Assembly (NCBI RefSeq): GCF_000720135.1
Contig: NZ_JOIU01000012.1
Span: 248,001-312,000, forward strand
Reading direction: 5' to 3'
Length of the DNA stretch: 64,000 nt
DNA from: Streptomyces sp. NRRL S-1022
GTDB lineage: Bacteria; Actinomycetota; Actinomycetes; Streptomycetales; Streptomycetaceae
In this document: positions 36,503-45,529 of the stretch, one piece after another
Numbering within the stretch: the stretch's first letter is position 1
Layout: each line of letters begins with the position of its first letter
Notes under the pieces: generated by a model
Seen by the model: the letters and a program-made list of their open reading frames with translations, nothing else
Told to the model about the DNA's origin: nothing
Database searches by the model: none
Position numbers and translations under genes: made by a program

Positions 36503-36697
36503 TCACAGGGTGTCCACCGCACGGGCCGTGCTCACCGCCGCCCGCTCCAGGGCCTCCGCGGCCCGGTTGATACGGCGCGCGGAGTCCGCCACCTGCGCGC
36601 CGAGGCGCCGCGCCTCCAGGAACACCCGCACGGCGAGCACCCCCAGGACGGCGAGACCCAGGAAACCCATGGCTACCGCGAACATCGGCCAGAACAT
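36503..36697 (-). CDS. Small single-span membrane protein
   Basis: 64 aa. One hydrophobic helix (MFAVAMGFLGLAVLGVLAVR) is followed by an amphipathic Arg/Ala-rich coiled helix (LGAQVADSARRINRAAEALE). It is of a type conserved upstream of tatA in Streptomyces; the function is unknown. Good codon bias supports it as real. There are 258 bp between it and tatA. Confidence 0.7.
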   Translation of the reverse strand: MFWPMFAVAMGFLGLAVLGVLAVRVFLEARRLGAQVADSARRINRAAEALERAAVSTARAVDTL

Positions 36698-36739
36698 GAC
36701 GTCGAGACTAGACCGTCCGCCGGCCCGGGACGCGACCGG

Positions 36740-37021
36740 CTACACCGTGGAGTGCAGCCGCAGGGTGCTCACCCCGCCGCCGGTGAGCAGCTCGACGATC
36801 CGCTCCCCCGCGGGCTTGCGTACGACGGCGCCGCAGTCGGGGCAGGTGAAGGAGTAGAACGTCGTCCGGCTGCTGGCGCCGATGGCGAGGCGCAGCGCGC
36901 TCGCGGCCAGTTCGAAGCGGCCGCGGCAGTCGGGGCAGCCGGCTCTGAACACGACCGGGGCCACTCTGCGCATCCCGGCGAACGCGGTCGCCGCCGTCAT
37001 CTCACCCGCACGCTCGCTCAC
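36740..37021 (-). CDS. Small zinc-ribbon protein
   Basis: 93 aa. Two CxxC pairs, in RAGCPDCRGRFELAASALRL and FTCPDCGAVVRKPAG, form a probable treble-clef or ribbon zinc site. The rest has no known domain. GTG 37021 is chosen for AAGGAG 9 nt ahead; ATG 37000 is the alternative. It lies between pafC and the small membrane protein, same strand. The function is unknown. Confidence 0.7.
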   Translation of the reverse strand: MSERAGEMTAATAFAGMRRVAPVVFRAGCPDCRGRFELAASALRLAIGASSRTTFYSFTCPDCGAVVRKPAGERIVELLTGGGVSTLRLHSTV

Positions 37022-37149
37022 AGGCCTCGCTCCTTCTTCTGCTCGTTCGCCGGGCGCGCCGCCGCGGAGTGCCGCGGTCGTGCCGGCTCGCGTCTGCGGC
37101 GCCGCCGGTGCCGGCCGCGCGGTCCTGGCCGCGCCGCGCCGGGCGCGCC

Positions 37150-38154
37150 TCACCGCCCGGAGGCCGCCGGCCGTTCCGTGTCGTACGCCGCCAGTGCCTC
37201 CGCCGCCGCTCTCCGGGCGCTCTCGGCCAGGTCCGGCGGGGACACGATCCGGCCGTCGCCGCCGAGCCGCAGCGCGAGCCGGCGCAGGGAGGCCGGATCG
37301 GGGGTGCGCAGAGTGATACGCAGCCCGCCGTCGGGAAGCTCATCGGCGCTGTCGTGCGGGTAGTACTCGGCGACCCAGCGGCCGCCGGGGCCGACCTCGA
37401 CCACGACCTCCGGGTCCTCGGCGGCCGGCTGGACCAGGGCCTCGGACAGGTCGCGCAGTTCTATCTCGGGCGGCGCCGAGGGCTCGTCGAGAATCCTGAT
37501 CTCGGCGACCCGGTCGAGCCGGAAGGTGCGCCGGGCCTCGGAGCGGCGGCACCAGGCCTCGACGTAGGTGTGGCCGACGCTGACCAGCCGGATGGGGTCG
37601 ATCTCGCGCTCGGTGACCTCGTCGCGGGCCGGCGAGTAGTAGCGGATCCACAGCCGGCGGCGCTCGGAGATCGCCCGGTCGACGTCGGCGAAGACACCGC
37701 CCTCGGACTCGAAGGTCACCGACAGCCGGGAGCTGGCACCGGCGGCCTCGCCGGCCGCGGCCTCGACCTTGGCGGTGGCCCGCAGCAGGGCCTGCCGGTC
37801 GCTCTCCCGCAGACCGGGCAGGGTCGACACCGCGCGGGCGGCGACCAGCAGGGCGGTGGCCTCGTCGGCGGCGAGCCGGAGCGGTTCGGCCGCCTCCTCG
37901 CCGAGCGCGGCCGGGTTGTGCCACCAGATGCGCTCGCCGTCGGTGTCGATGTCCAGCAGGTCGCCGCCGCGGAAGCTGGTGCCGCACATGGGCAGCAGGT
38001 CGAGGTCGGCGACCAGCTCGTCCTCGGTGATGCCGAAGGCGCGCGCGACGTCGGCGATCCGGGCGCCGGGGCGCTCCCTCAGATAGGTCACCAGGGAGAG
38101 CATCCGCCGGGTCTGGTCGATCGCGTTGACGGTCCTGGCCGGTTTGGCTGCCAC
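37150..38154 (-). CDS. pafC: WYL-domain DNA-damage regulator PafC
   Basis: 334 aa. An N-terminal helix-turn-helix (ADVARAFGITEDELVADLDL) is followed by a WYL domain (RLWIRYYSPARDEVTEREID, RLVSVGHTYVEAWCRRSEAR) and a WCX C-terminal extension. PafB and PafC form a heterodimer activating the LexA-independent DNA-damage response, triggered by single-stranded DNA. GTG 38154 has GAGGGGGAG upstream. It lies 10 bp after pafB. Confidence 0.9.
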   Translation of the reverse strand: MAAKPARTVNAIDQTRRMLSLVTYLRERPGARIADVARAFGITEDELVADLDLLPMCGTSFRGGDLLDIDTDGERIWWHNPAALGEEAAEPLRLAADEATALLVAARAVSTLPGLRESDRQALLRATAKVEAAAGEAAGASSRLSVTFESEGGVFADVDRAISERRRLWIRYYSPARDEVTEREIDPIRLVSVGHTYVEAWCRRSEARRTFRLDRVAEIRILDEPSAPPEIELRDLSEALVQPAAEDPEVVVEVGPGGRWVAEYYPHDSADELPDGGLRITLRTPDPASLRRLALRLGGDGRIVSPPDLAESARRAAAEALAAYDTERPAASGR

Positions 38155-38164
38155 AGTCTCCCCC

Positions 38165-39118
38165 TCAGCCCTTGGCCACGGCACGCAGCCGGTCCACCAC
38201 GTCGGCCCGCAGCTCGGCCGGCTCCAGGACCACCACGTCCGGTCCGAACTCCACCAGCCAGGCGTCCAGGCCGTGCCCGTACGGAATCTCCAACTCGTCC
38301 CAGCCGTCGCCGAGTTCCCGGACCTCGACGGCTTTCGCCCGAAGGGGGTAACCGGCGCCGGAACGCAGCCGGATCCGCGCCGAGCGGTCGGCGATCTCCC
38401 CGGCCCAGCTCTCGACGGTCTCGCGCACGGTGACGACGTCGGGCACGGGCGCGGTGAAGCCCGTACCCCGGGAGCGGACCTTGCCGGTGATCCGGGAGAG
38501 CCGGAAGACGCGCTCGGCGCCCCGGCCGCGGTCGAAGCCGGCCAGGTACCAGTGGCCGCGCCAGCACTCCAGCGCCCACGGCTCGACGTGCCGGGGCTCG
38601 GGGCGGGCGGCGGATGCCTTGCGGTACTCGAAGACGACGGGGCGCCGGTCGCGGCAGGCCAGCATCAGCGGCTCGAAGGCGGCCTCGTGCACCGGGATGC
38701 GCGGTTCCAGGGCGCCGTGTGCCTCGTACGGGTCGACGTCCTCGGGCAGGCCGGCGGCGCGCAGCTTCTGCAGGGCGCCGCTGGCGGCCCCGGCCAGCCG
38801 GGCCTGCTGCCAGACCTTGGCGGCAAGACCCAGGGCGGCGGCCTCCTCGGCGTCCAGGGTGATCGGGGGAAGGCGGTTGCTGTCGCGGCGGGCGAGGTAG
38901 CCGACCTCGCCGTCCATGTTCTCGACGGTCGCGATGACGAGGCCCAGTTCGCGCAGGTCGTCCTTGTCCCGCTCGAACATGCGGTTGAAGGAGTCGTCGT
39001 TGCCCGCTTCCAGATAGGCCTCGATCGACTCCCGCAGCTCGCGCTTGCTGAGCGGCCGGCGGGTGCCGAGCAGACACAGCGCGAGGTTCATCAGCCGCTC
39101 GGCCTTGGCAATGGCCAT
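38165..39118 (-). CDS. pafB: WYL-domain DNA-damage regulator PafB
   Basis: 317 aa, paralogue and partner of PafC. It begins MAIAKAERLMNLALCLLGTR, with HTH RPLSKRELRESIEAYLEAGN, WYL core RRPVVFEYRKASAARPEPRH and HWYLAGFDRGRGAERVFRL. ATG 39118 with GAAGGG upstream. It is located near pafA, as in other actinobacteria, though not co-transcribed with it here, since two FKBP genes intervene. Confidence 0.9.
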   Translation of the reverse strand: MAIAKAERLMNLALCLLGTRRPLSKRELRESIEAYLEAGNDDSFNRMFERDKDDLRELGLVIATVENMDGEVGYLARRDSNRLPPITLDAEEAAALGLAAKVWQQARLAGAASGALQKLRAAGLPEDVDPYEAHGALEPRIPVHEAAFEPLMLACRDRRPVVFEYRKASAARPEPRHVEPWALECWRGHWYLAGFDRGRGAERVFRLSRITGKVRSRGTGFTAPVPDVVTVRETVESWAGEIADRSARIRLRSGAGYPLRAKAVEVRELGDGWDELEIPYGHGLDAWLVEFGPDVVVLEPAELRADVVDRLRAVAKG

Positions 39119-39191
39119 CGACGCCCTTCGCTTCCCTATGGTGCTTCTGACCGATGACCGTACCGCCCCGCGGGGCGGTGACAAAAGCCGA

Positions 39192-39219
39192 GGGCCCATG
39201 CCCGAACAGGCATGGGCCC
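39192..39219 (-). terminator. Terminator after the FKBP gene
   Basis: 11-bp perfect stem GGGCCCATGCC/GGCATGGGCCC with a 6-nt loop; TTTT follows about 5 nt later on the minus strand. Confidence 0.75.
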
Positions 39220-39276
39220 CAGGTGATCGGATCCGGTCGGACCCGGCCGGCCGATCAGGAGTGGATCACGGGTGGA

Positions 39277-39648
39277 TCAGACCCCGAGCAGGTCCACCAC
39301 GAAGATGAGGGTCTCGCCCGGCTTGATCGCCGGGGTCGGGCTCTGGTTGCCGTAGGCGAGGTGGGCGGGGATGGTCAGCTGGCGGCGGCCGCCGACCTTC
39401 ATGCCCTGCACACCCAGGTCCCAGCCCTGGATGACCCGGCCGGCGCCCAGCGGGAAGCGGAACGGAGCGCCGCGGTTCCAGCTGGCGTCGAACTCCTCAC
39501 CGGTGCTGAACGCCACGCCCACGTAGTGGACGGTGACGGTCTGGCCCGCCTGCGCGACGGGGCCGTCGCCCTCCCAGATGTCCTTGATCTCAAGGTCCGC
39601 CGGAGGCTCGCCGCCCGGGAAGTCGATCTCGGGCTTGTCGATGCTCAC
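39277..39648 (-). CDS. FKBP-type peptidyl-prolyl isomerase
   Basis: 123 aa single-domain cytoplasmic FKBP. It has TVTVHYVGVAFSTGEEFDAS, FPLGAGRVIQGWDLGVQGMK, RRQLTIPAHLAYGNQSP and LIFVVDLLGV. Active-site aromatics and Asp are present (Y, D, W, F). GTG 39648 with GGAG ahead. It follows the FKBP lipoprotein gene on the same strand. Confidence 0.95.
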   Translation of the reverse strand: MSIDKPEIDFPGGEPPADLEIKDIWEGDGPVAQAGQTVTVHYVGVAFSTGEEFDASWNRGAPFRFPLGAGRVIQGWDLGVQGMKVGGRRQLTIPAHLAYGNQSPTPAIKPGETLIFVVDLLGV

Positions 39649-39735
39649 GTCAAAAGCTCCTGCTTGTGTACGACACGAAACGCGGACAGTCTTTCATCTC
39701 CGCGGGCTTCCCGCCCGCCCCGGGAGCCTCCTCCG

Positions 39736-40740
39736 TCACATGGCCGCGAGGATGTCCACGGTGAACACGAGGGTGGAGTCCTTCTTGATGACGCCACCGC
39801 TCGGCGGGGTGTTCCCGTAGCCCAGCTGCGGCGGGACGACGATCAGGACCCGGCTGCCGACCTTCTTGCCGGTCAGGCCCTCGGCCAGGCCCTTGACCGC
39901 CTGCTGCATCTGCTCCAGTCCGAACTGGCTGAGCCGCCCCGAGCCGTACGTCCGCTGGAAGGTCTTGCCGCCCTCCCAGACCAGGCCCTGGAACTGGCAC
40001 AGGACCGTCTGGTCGGCCTTCAGCTCGGGGCCGTCGCCCTCCAGCACGTACTCGGACACGAGCTTCTTCGGCGGGTCGGCCTTGGGGATGGTCACCTTGG
40101 GCACCTGGCCGTCGGTGTTGGTGCCCACCTTCGGCAGGGCCGCGTCGGTCTGCGGGACCTCCCGCCCCTTCGCGGAGCTCTTGGAGTTGAAGGAATCGAT
40201 CAGGTCGATGACGAAGACCAGGGTGTCGGTGCCCTTGATGCCCGCCTGCGGGTTGCCCTCCTTGCCGTAGCCCCAGGTGGGCGGGACGGCGATCTCGACC
40301 CGGCTGCCGGTCTTCTTGCCCGCGAGCGCGTACCGCCAGCCGTCGATGATGCTGCCCTTGGCGAGCTGGATGACCAGCGGGCGATGACGGTCGTAGGAAT
40401 TGTCGAAGACCTTGGCGGTGCTCCAGACCTGGCCGAGGTAGTCGGCCCGGACGAAGTCGTTCTCCGCGATCGTGCGGCCGCTGCCCGCGATCAGCGTCTT
40501 CACCGCGATGTTCTTCGACGGCTCGCCCGTGCCCTTGGCGACGGTCGGCTTCTCACCGAACTTCGTGCCCGCCGTGACCGCCGGCAGCGGGCCGTCCACG
40601 ATCTTGGGCGGCGGCCCGGAGGACCCCGACGGCGACGGCGAGGTGCCGGCCTTGCTGGTGTCGGACTTGTCGTCACCGCATCCGGCGACTGTGACCAGTC
40701 CTGCGGGTACGGCGGCCAGGAGGAGTGAACGTCGGCGCAC
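39736..40740 (-). CDS. Lipoprotein with two FKBP-like domains
   Basis: 334 aa. The signal peptide ends in a lipobox (LVTVAGC, lipid on Cys21), so it is attached to the outer face of the membrane. A linker rich in Ser/Pro/Gly follows. Domain 1 is at about 85-185 (FVRADYLGQVWSTAKVFDNS, RVEIAVPPTWGYGKEGNPQ) and domain 2 at about 230-334 (TVLCQFQGLVWEGGKTFQRT, RVLIVVPPQLGYGNTPPSGG). Some catalytic residues are changed in both, so chaperone use is as likely as isomerase. GTG 40740. It lies beside pafA, as in other Streptomyces. Confidence 0.9.
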   Translation of the reverse strand: MRRRSLLLAAVPAGLVTVAGCGDDKSDTSKAGTSPSPSGSSGPPPKIVDGPLPAVTAGTKFGEKPTVAKGTGEPSKNIAVKTLIAGSGRTIAENDFVRADYLGQVWSTAKVFDNSYDRHRPLVIQLAKGSIIDGWRYALAGKKTGSRVEIAVPPTWGYGKEGNPQAGIKGTDTLVFVIDLIDSFNSKSSAKGREVPQTDAALPKVGTNTDGQVPKVTIPKADPPKKLVSEYVLEGDGPELKADQTVLCQFQGLVWEGGKTFQRTYGSGRLSQFGLEQMQQAVKGLAEGLTGKKVGSRVLIVVPPQLGYGNTPPSGGVIKKDSTLVFTVDILAAM

Positions 40741-40802
40741 GGAAGAGCCTCGTAATCGATCGATCTTGCGGGTGGCGTGCGCGCAACTCTACGACTTGAG
40801 AA

Positions 40803-40831
40803 GGGCGCCGTACGGGAAACGTACGGCGCCC
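40803..40831 (-). terminator. Terminator after pafA
   Basis: 12-bp perfect stem GGGCGCCGTACG/CGTACGGCGCCC with a GGAAA loop, 53 bp after the pafA stop. Confidence 0.8.
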
Positions 40832-40883
40832 GTGTGGCGTTCCGGCATATCCGTGCCCGGACGCCCTGCTCGCGGAACCGGCT

Positions 40884-42245
40884 CTACATTCCGGCGATCA
40901 GCTTCTCCACCCGGTCGTCCACCGAACGGAACGGGTCCTTGCACAACACGGTGCGCTGGGCCTGGTCGTTGAGCTTGAGGTGCACCCAGTCGACCGTGAA
41001 GTCCCTGCGCTGTTCCTGTGCCCGCCGGATGAAGTCGCCGCGCAGCCGGGCGCGAGTGGTCTGCGGCGGAACCGACTTGCCCTCGAAGATCTTCAAGTCG
41101 TTGCAGATCCGGGCGGCTTGCCCCTTCTTCTCCAGCAGGTAGTACAGGCCACGACGGCGGTGGATGTCGTGGTAGGCGAGGTCTATCTGGGCGACCCGCG
41201 GGTGCGACATCGTCATGTTGTGCTTGGCCCGGTACCGCTCGATGAGCTTGTACTTCATGACCCAGTCGATCTCGGTCTCGATGCGGTCCAGTTCCTCGTT
41301 CTCGATCGCTTCGAGGGTGCGGCCCCACAGCTCCAGGACCTGCGCGACGGTGCCGGTGCGGATGCCCCGGCGGTCGCAGAAGTCCACGGCCTTGTCGAAG
41401 TACTCGCGCTGCACCTCCAGCGCGGAGGCCTCCCGGCCGCTGGCCAGGCGCACCTTGCGCCGGCCGGTGATGTCGTGGCTGACCTCGCGGATCGCCCGGA
41501 TCGGGTTCTCCAGGGTGAGGTCGCGCATCACGGTGCCCGCCTCGATCATGCGCAGCACCAGGTCGGTGGCGCCGACCTTGAGCAACATCGTCGTCTCGGA
41601 CATGTTGGAGTCGCCGACGATGACGTGCAGCCGGCGGTAGCGCTCGGCGTCCGCGTGCGGTTCGTCGCGCGTGTTGATGATGGGCCGGGAACGCGTCGTC
41701 GCCGAGGAGACGCCCTCCCAGATGTGCTCCGCGCGCTGGCTGACGCAGTAGACCGCGCCGCGCGGGGTCTGCAGCACCTTGCCGGCGCCGCACAGCAGCT
41801 GCCGGGTGACCAGGAACGGGATGAGGATGTCCGCGAGCCGGGAGAACTCCCCGTGCCGCGCCACCAGGTAGTTCTCGTGGCAGCCGTACGAGTTGCCCGC
41901 CGAGTCGGTGTTGTTCTTGAAGAGGTAGACGTCGCCTGCGATTCCCTCCTCGTGCAGGCGTCGTTCCGCGTCCACCAGGAGTCCTTCGAGAATGCGCTCG
42001 CCGGCTTTGTCGTGGGTGACCAGCTCGGTCACGTTGTCACATTCGGGGGTCGCGTATTCCGGATGTGAGCCCACGTCGAGATAGAGCCGGGCGCCGTTTC
42101 GCAGAAAGACGTTGCTGCTGCGGCCCCATGACACGACACGGCGGAAGAGGTACCGCGCCACCTCGTCAGGAGACAGGCGCCGCTGTCCCCTGAACGTGCA
42201 CGTGACGCCGTACTCGTTCTCCAGCCCGAAAATGCGGCGGTCCAT
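40884..42245 (-). CDS. pafA: Pup--protein ligase PafA
   Basis: 453 aa, glutamine-synthetase-related ligase that links the C-terminal Glu of Pup to lysines of target proteins. It has [18 protein letters not shown] (metal-binding Glu), LFLRN-type strand [40 protein letters not shown] and [20 protein letters not shown]. The Dop-specific loop is absent, as expected for PafA. ATG 42245 lacks a Shine-Dalgarno; TAATGT (42257-42252) ends 6 nt upstream, so the transcript may be leaderless and start from a promoter over the MFS stop codon. Confidence 0.96.
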   Translation of the reverse strand: MDRRIFGLENEYGVTCTFRGQRRLSPDEVARYLFRRVVSWGRSSNVFLRNGARLYLDVGSHPEYATPECDNVTELVTHDKAGERILEGLLVDAERRLHEEGIAGDVYLFKNNTDSAGNSYGCHENYLVARHGEFSRLADILIPFLVTRQLLCGAGKVLQTPRGAVYCVSQRAEHIWEGVSSATTRSRPIINTRDEPHADAERYRRLHVIVGDSNMSETTMLLKVGATDLVLRMIEAGTVMRDLTLENPIRAIREVSHDITGRRKVRLASGREASALEVQREYFDKAVDFCDRRGIRTGTVAQVLELWGRTLEAIENEELDRIETEIDWVMKYKLIERYRAKHNMTMSHPRVAQIDLAYHDIHRRRGLYYLLEKKGQAARICNDLKIFEGKSVPPQTTRARLRGDFIRRAQEQRRDFTVDWVHLKLNDQAQRTVLCKDPFRSVDDRVEKLIAGM

Positions 42246-42251
42246 GAGGGA

Positions 42252-42257
42252 ACATTA
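42252..42257 (-). promoter_or_regulatory. -10 element for pafA overlapping the MFS stop
   Basis: TAATGT on the minus strand, 6 nt before the pafA ATG. Its first three bases are the TAA stop of the MFS gene. No -35 of quality is seen. Confidence 0.45.
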
Positions 42258-43514
42258 CGCCCGATCCCCCGAGCTGAAACGGGGTTCGGCAGCACGATTT
42301 GGATCATTTTCCGATGAAGCCGCAACGACCGCCCCTCGCGCGGGAGCTGCGAGGACCCCTCCGGTCGCCAGCAGGACCAGCAACGACACGGCCCCGGCGG
42401 CCCCCGGGAGCGCGAAACCCCACACGGTGCCACCGGCCTGGACCACCGGCCCGGCCAGGCCCGTTCCGACCGAGGCACCCACGGTGAACGTCGTCACCAG
42501 CCAGGAGAACGCCTCGGTGACGGTCCCGCCCGGCGCGTGCCGGTCCACGATGATGAACGCGCAGGCGATGCAGGGCGCCAGGAACACACCGGAGACCACG
42601 CTGAGCAGCACCATCGCGACCGGGCCCGGCGTCAGCATCAGCGGCAGGTAACAGACCGCCAGAAGGGCCACCAGCACCCTCAGTCGCCGCTCGGGCACAC
42701 CGGCCCACCGGCGGGCCCCGTACACGCTGCCGCCGGCCAGCGCCCCGAGACCCAGCCCGGCCATCAGCCAGCCATAGACCACGTCACCGCCGTGACCGTC
42801 GGCGTACGACACCGAGGCGACCGTGATGGAGCCCAGCGCGATGCCCACGCACAGGAAGGCGGCGAGCAGGACGAGCAGGCCGGGCGAGCGCAGGGCACCG
42901 AGCCAGTGCGCCTCGCGCGGGGCCGAGCGCCACGCCCGCGAGGGCGGCGAGACGACCACGGAGAGCGCGCCGAGCACGCCCAGCAGGCTGAGCACCAGCA
43001 GGGCGGCGCGCTCGTCCCACAGCGACACGCACACGGTCACCAGCAGCGGGCCGACGGTGAACATGACCTCCTGGGCGATCGCGTCCATGGCGTACGCGGT
43101 GTGCACCTGCTCCTCGCGGTCCAGCACCGAGGGCCACAACGCGCGCAGCCCGCCCTCCAGCGGCGGGGTGAACAGGCCGGCCGCCGCCACGGCCGCGTAC
43201 GCGAGCGGCAGCGGATCGGTGCCGGCACAGGCGAACAGCACCATGGCGAGCGCGGCGAGGACGGCCGCGGGCAGCTGGACGCGGGGCTGGCCGTACAGGT
43301 CCACGAGGCGGCCCAGCACCGGCTGGCCGACCGCGTTGGCGACGCCGTACACCGCCGCGAGGGCGCCGGCGAGGCTGTAGGTGCCGCCCTCGGCGCGCAC
43401 GAAGAGCACCAGCGCGATGGCGGCGGTGGCGTTGGGCAGCCGGCCCACCAGGGTGCCGGTGAGCAGCCGCAGGGCGTGCCTCGCCCTCAGGATCTCCAGG
43501 TACCCCGTGGCCAT
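42255..43514 (-). CDS. MFS transporter
   Basis: 419 aa with about twelve membrane helices (AAVLAALAMVLFACAGTDPL, LAAFLCVGIALGSITVASVS, VALLAVCYLPLMLTPGPVAM). The motif-A-like loop GRLVDLYGQPRVQ follows helix 2. It is a drug/metabolite exporter-like member; the substrate is unknown. ATG 43514 with GGGCAGGAC. It is divergent from a LacI-type regulator that probably controls it. Its stop overlaps the pafA promoter, and the pair separates pafA from prcA. Confidence 0.88.
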   Translation of the reverse strand: MATGYLEILRARHALRLLTGTLVGRLPNATAAIALVLFVRAEGGTYSLAGALAAVYGVANAVGQPVLGRLVDLYGQPRVQLPAAVLAALAMVLFACAGTDPLPLAYAAVAAAGLFTPPLEGGLRALWPSVLDREEQVHTAYAMDAIAQEVMFTVGPLLVTVCVSLWDERAALLVLSLLGVLGALSVVVSPPSRAWRSAPREAHWLGALRSPGLLVLLAAFLCVGIALGSITVASVSYADGHGGDVVYGWLMAGLGLGALAGGSVYGARRWAGVPERRLRVLVALLAVCYLPLMLTPGPVAMVLLSVVSGVFLAPCIACAFIIVDRHAPGGTVTEAFSWLVTTFTVGASVGTGLAGPVVQAGGTVWGFALPGAAGAVSLLVLLATGGVLAAPARGAVVAASSENDPNRAAEPRFSSGDRA

Positions 43515-43562
43515 GTCCTGCCCTTCCGTGGCTCGCCGGGACGCCTCGACGGGCCGAAGTGT

Positions 43563-43589
43563 TACGTATAACGTCCGTCTTCATACGTA
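43563..43589. promoter_or_regulatory. Inverted repeat in the MFS/LacI gap
   Basis: TACGTAT (43563-43569) and ATACGTA (43583-43589) are perfect arms 13 bp apart. A further GTGCG-CTGTT-CGCAC dyad lies at 43594-43608. Both are good candidates for LacI-type operator or promoter elements serving the two divergent genes. Confidence 0.5.
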
Positions 43590-43631
43590 CCATGTGCGCT
43601 GTTCGCACGTCCAGACGACCGGGAGTGAGTG

Positions 43632-44651
43632 GTGGCCCGCAGCAGCACGCGCCCGACCAGCCGGGACGTCGCCCAGGCGGCCGGGGTCTCCCAGGCGGCC
43701 GTCTCCCTCGTCCTGGGCGACAAGTGGCGCGGCCGGGTCTCGCACACCACCGCCGAACGGGTCCGGGAGGCCGCCCGCGAACTGGGCTACCGGCCCAACC
43801 TCGCCGCCCGAAACCTCCGCCTGGGCCGCACCCGCACCGTCCTGCTCGTGGTGCCCGCCCTGACGACGGAGTTCTTCGCCGGCGTCTACACCGGTGCCGC
43901 GCGCGTGGCCGCCGAGCACGGCTTCGGCGTGGTCCTCTACCCCTCCCCCGAAGGCATCGGCCCCGCCCGCGACCCCTTCGCCTCCGCGCAGGCCGCCCTG
44001 GACGGCGTCCTCGCCTCCTCCATGGCCGCCGACGCCCTCACCGCCATCCGCGGCGACCAGCTGCCCCTGGTCATGCTCGACAGCGACCCCGCGGGCAGCC
44101 TGGGCGCCGCGACCGTGAACCTGGACATCGCCGACGGCGTCCGCCAGGTCGCCGAGCACCTGCTGGGCCTCGGCCACCGCCGGGTGCTGCACCTGGCCGC
44201 CGACGTGCCCTCGTGGACCTTCGAGGTGCGCGCGAGGGAACTGGCCGCACGCCTGGCCGCCGTCCCGGGCACCGCGGTCCGCACGGCCCGGGCCCCGATC
44301 TCCATCGAGGGCGCGCTCGCCGCCACCGAGGCCGCGCTCACCGCGCCCGGACCCCGGCCCACGGCGGTGGTCTGCGACGACGACAAGCTCGCCGCCGGCG
44401 CCTACAAGGCGCTGCGCCGCCTCGGCCTGCGGGTCCCCGACGACGTCTCGGTCACCGGCCTGGACGACCTGGCCCTGGCCACCGCCATCGACCCCGAGCT
44501 GACGACCGTGCGACTGGACGCCGAACTGTTCGGGGAACGGGGCATGCGGGCCCTGCTGGCCGTCCTGGAGGGCCGGGAGCCGGAAGGCGGGGACATCCCC
44601 GTCCGGCTCGTCGTCCGGGGCTCCACGGCGCCCCCACGGGCGTCCGACTAG
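43632..44651 (+). CDS. LacI-family transcriptional regulator
   Basis: 339 aa. The HTH is TSRDVAQAAGVSQAAVSLVL, with the hinge ERVREAARELGYRPNLAARN and a periplasmic-binding effector domain (VLLVVPALTTEFFAGVYTGA, PTAVVCDDDKLAAGAYKALR, VTGLDDLALATAIDPELTTV). It resembles sugar-responsive LacI members. GTG 43632 has GGGAG 6 nt ahead; GTG 43629 is the alternative. It probably regulates the divergent MFS gene. It ends 61 bp from the converging prcA. Confidence 0.9.
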   Translation: MARSSTRPTSRDVAQAAGVSQAAVSLVLGDKWRGRVSHTTAERVREAARELGYRPNLAARNLRLGRTRTVLLVVPALTTEFFAGVYTGAARVAAEHGFGVVLYPSPEGIGPARDPFASAQAALDGVLASSMAADALTAIRGDQLPLVMLDSDPAGSLGAATVNLDIADGVRQVAEHLLGLGHRRVLHLAADVPSWTFEVRARELAARLAAVPGTAVRTARAPISIEGALAATEAALTAPGPRPTAVVCDDDKLAAGAYKALRRLGLRVPDDVSVTGLDDLALATAIDPELTTVRLDAELFGERGMRALLAVLEGREPEGGDIPVRLVVRGSTAPPRASD

Positions 44652-44652
44652 A

Positions 44653-44694
44653 CGCCGGGTGCCCCGGCCGGAGATCCGGCCGGGGCACCCGGCG
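44653..44694. terminator. Bidirectional terminator between lacI-type gene and prcA
   Basis: 19-bp perfect stem (44653-44671 and 44676-44694, starting CGCCGGGTGCCCC) with an AGAT loop, placed between the two converging stops. Confidence 0.85.
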
Positions 44695-44711
44695 ACACCC
44701 GCGGAAGGCGG

Positions 44712-45467
44712 TCACTCCTCGTCGGAGTCCTCGGAGCCCTCCGCGCTCTCCGCTTCCGTGCTCGCGCCGTCCGCCGCCAACAGGCGGGCGAGCTGCCGGC
44801 CGACGATCCGCTTGAACTTGCGCTTCTGCGGACGCGTGCGGTCCAGCACGGCCACCTCCAGGCGCTCGGCGGGGATCTCCCGCTCACTGCCGTTGGTGTC
44901 CCGGGACAGGGCCTGCACGGCCAGCTTGAGGGCCTCCGCGAGGCTCATGCCGTCGCGGTGGCGCTGGTCCAGGAAACTGCTGATCTGCTCGGCGTTGCCG
45001 CCGACCGCGACCGAGCCGTGCTCGTCCACGATGGAGCCGTCGTGCGGCAGCCGGTAGATCTGGTCGCCCTCGGGGGTCTCCCCCACCTCGGCCACCACCA
45101 GCTCCACCTCGTACGGCTTCTCGGCGGCCGAGGAGAAGATCGTGCCCAGCGTCTGGGCGTAGACGTTGGCCAGACCGCGGGCCGTGACGTCGTCGCGGTC
45201 GTAGGTGTAACCACGCAGGTCGGCGTAGCGGACACCGCCGATGCGCAGGTTCTCGTACTCGTTGTACTTGCCGGCGGCGGCGAAGCCGATCCGGTCGTAG
45301 ATCTCGCTGAACTTGTGCAGCGCGCGGGACGGGTTCTCGCCGACGAACACGATGCCGTCGGCGTACTGCAGCACGACCAGGCTGCGGCCGCGGGCGATGC
45401 CCTTGCGGGCGTACTCCGCCCGGTCGGCCATGGCCTGCTGGGGTGAGACATAGAACGGCGTCGACAC
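44712..45467 (-). CDS. prcA: 20S proteasome alpha subunit
   Basis: 251 aa. It starts [20 protein letters not shown], the alpha-type N-terminal gate, with [20 protein letters not shown] and [20 protein letters not shown]. It forms the outer seven-membered rings and the gate opened by ARC. An acidic C-terminal tail ([12 protein letters not shown]) is typical of Streptomyces. GTG 45467 with AAAGGG upstream. It is 62 bp after prcB. Confidence 0.97.
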   Translation of the reverse strand: MSTPFYVSPQQAMADRAEYARKGIARGRSLVVLQYADGIVFVGENPSRALHKFSEIYDRIGFAAAGKYNEYENLRIGGVRYADLRGYTYDRDDVTARGLANVYAQTLGTIFSSAAEKPYEVELVVAEVGETPEGDQIYRLPHDGSIVDEHGSVAVGGNAEQISSFLDQRHRDGMSLAEALKLAVQALSRDTNGSEREIPAERLEVAVLDRTRPQKRKFKRIVGRQLARLLAADGASTEAESAEGSEDSDEE

Positions 45468-45529
45468 CGGTTATCCGTCCCTTTCTGTCATGATCACTGG
45501 ATCACCTCGATATGAAACCGGGCCCGCGC

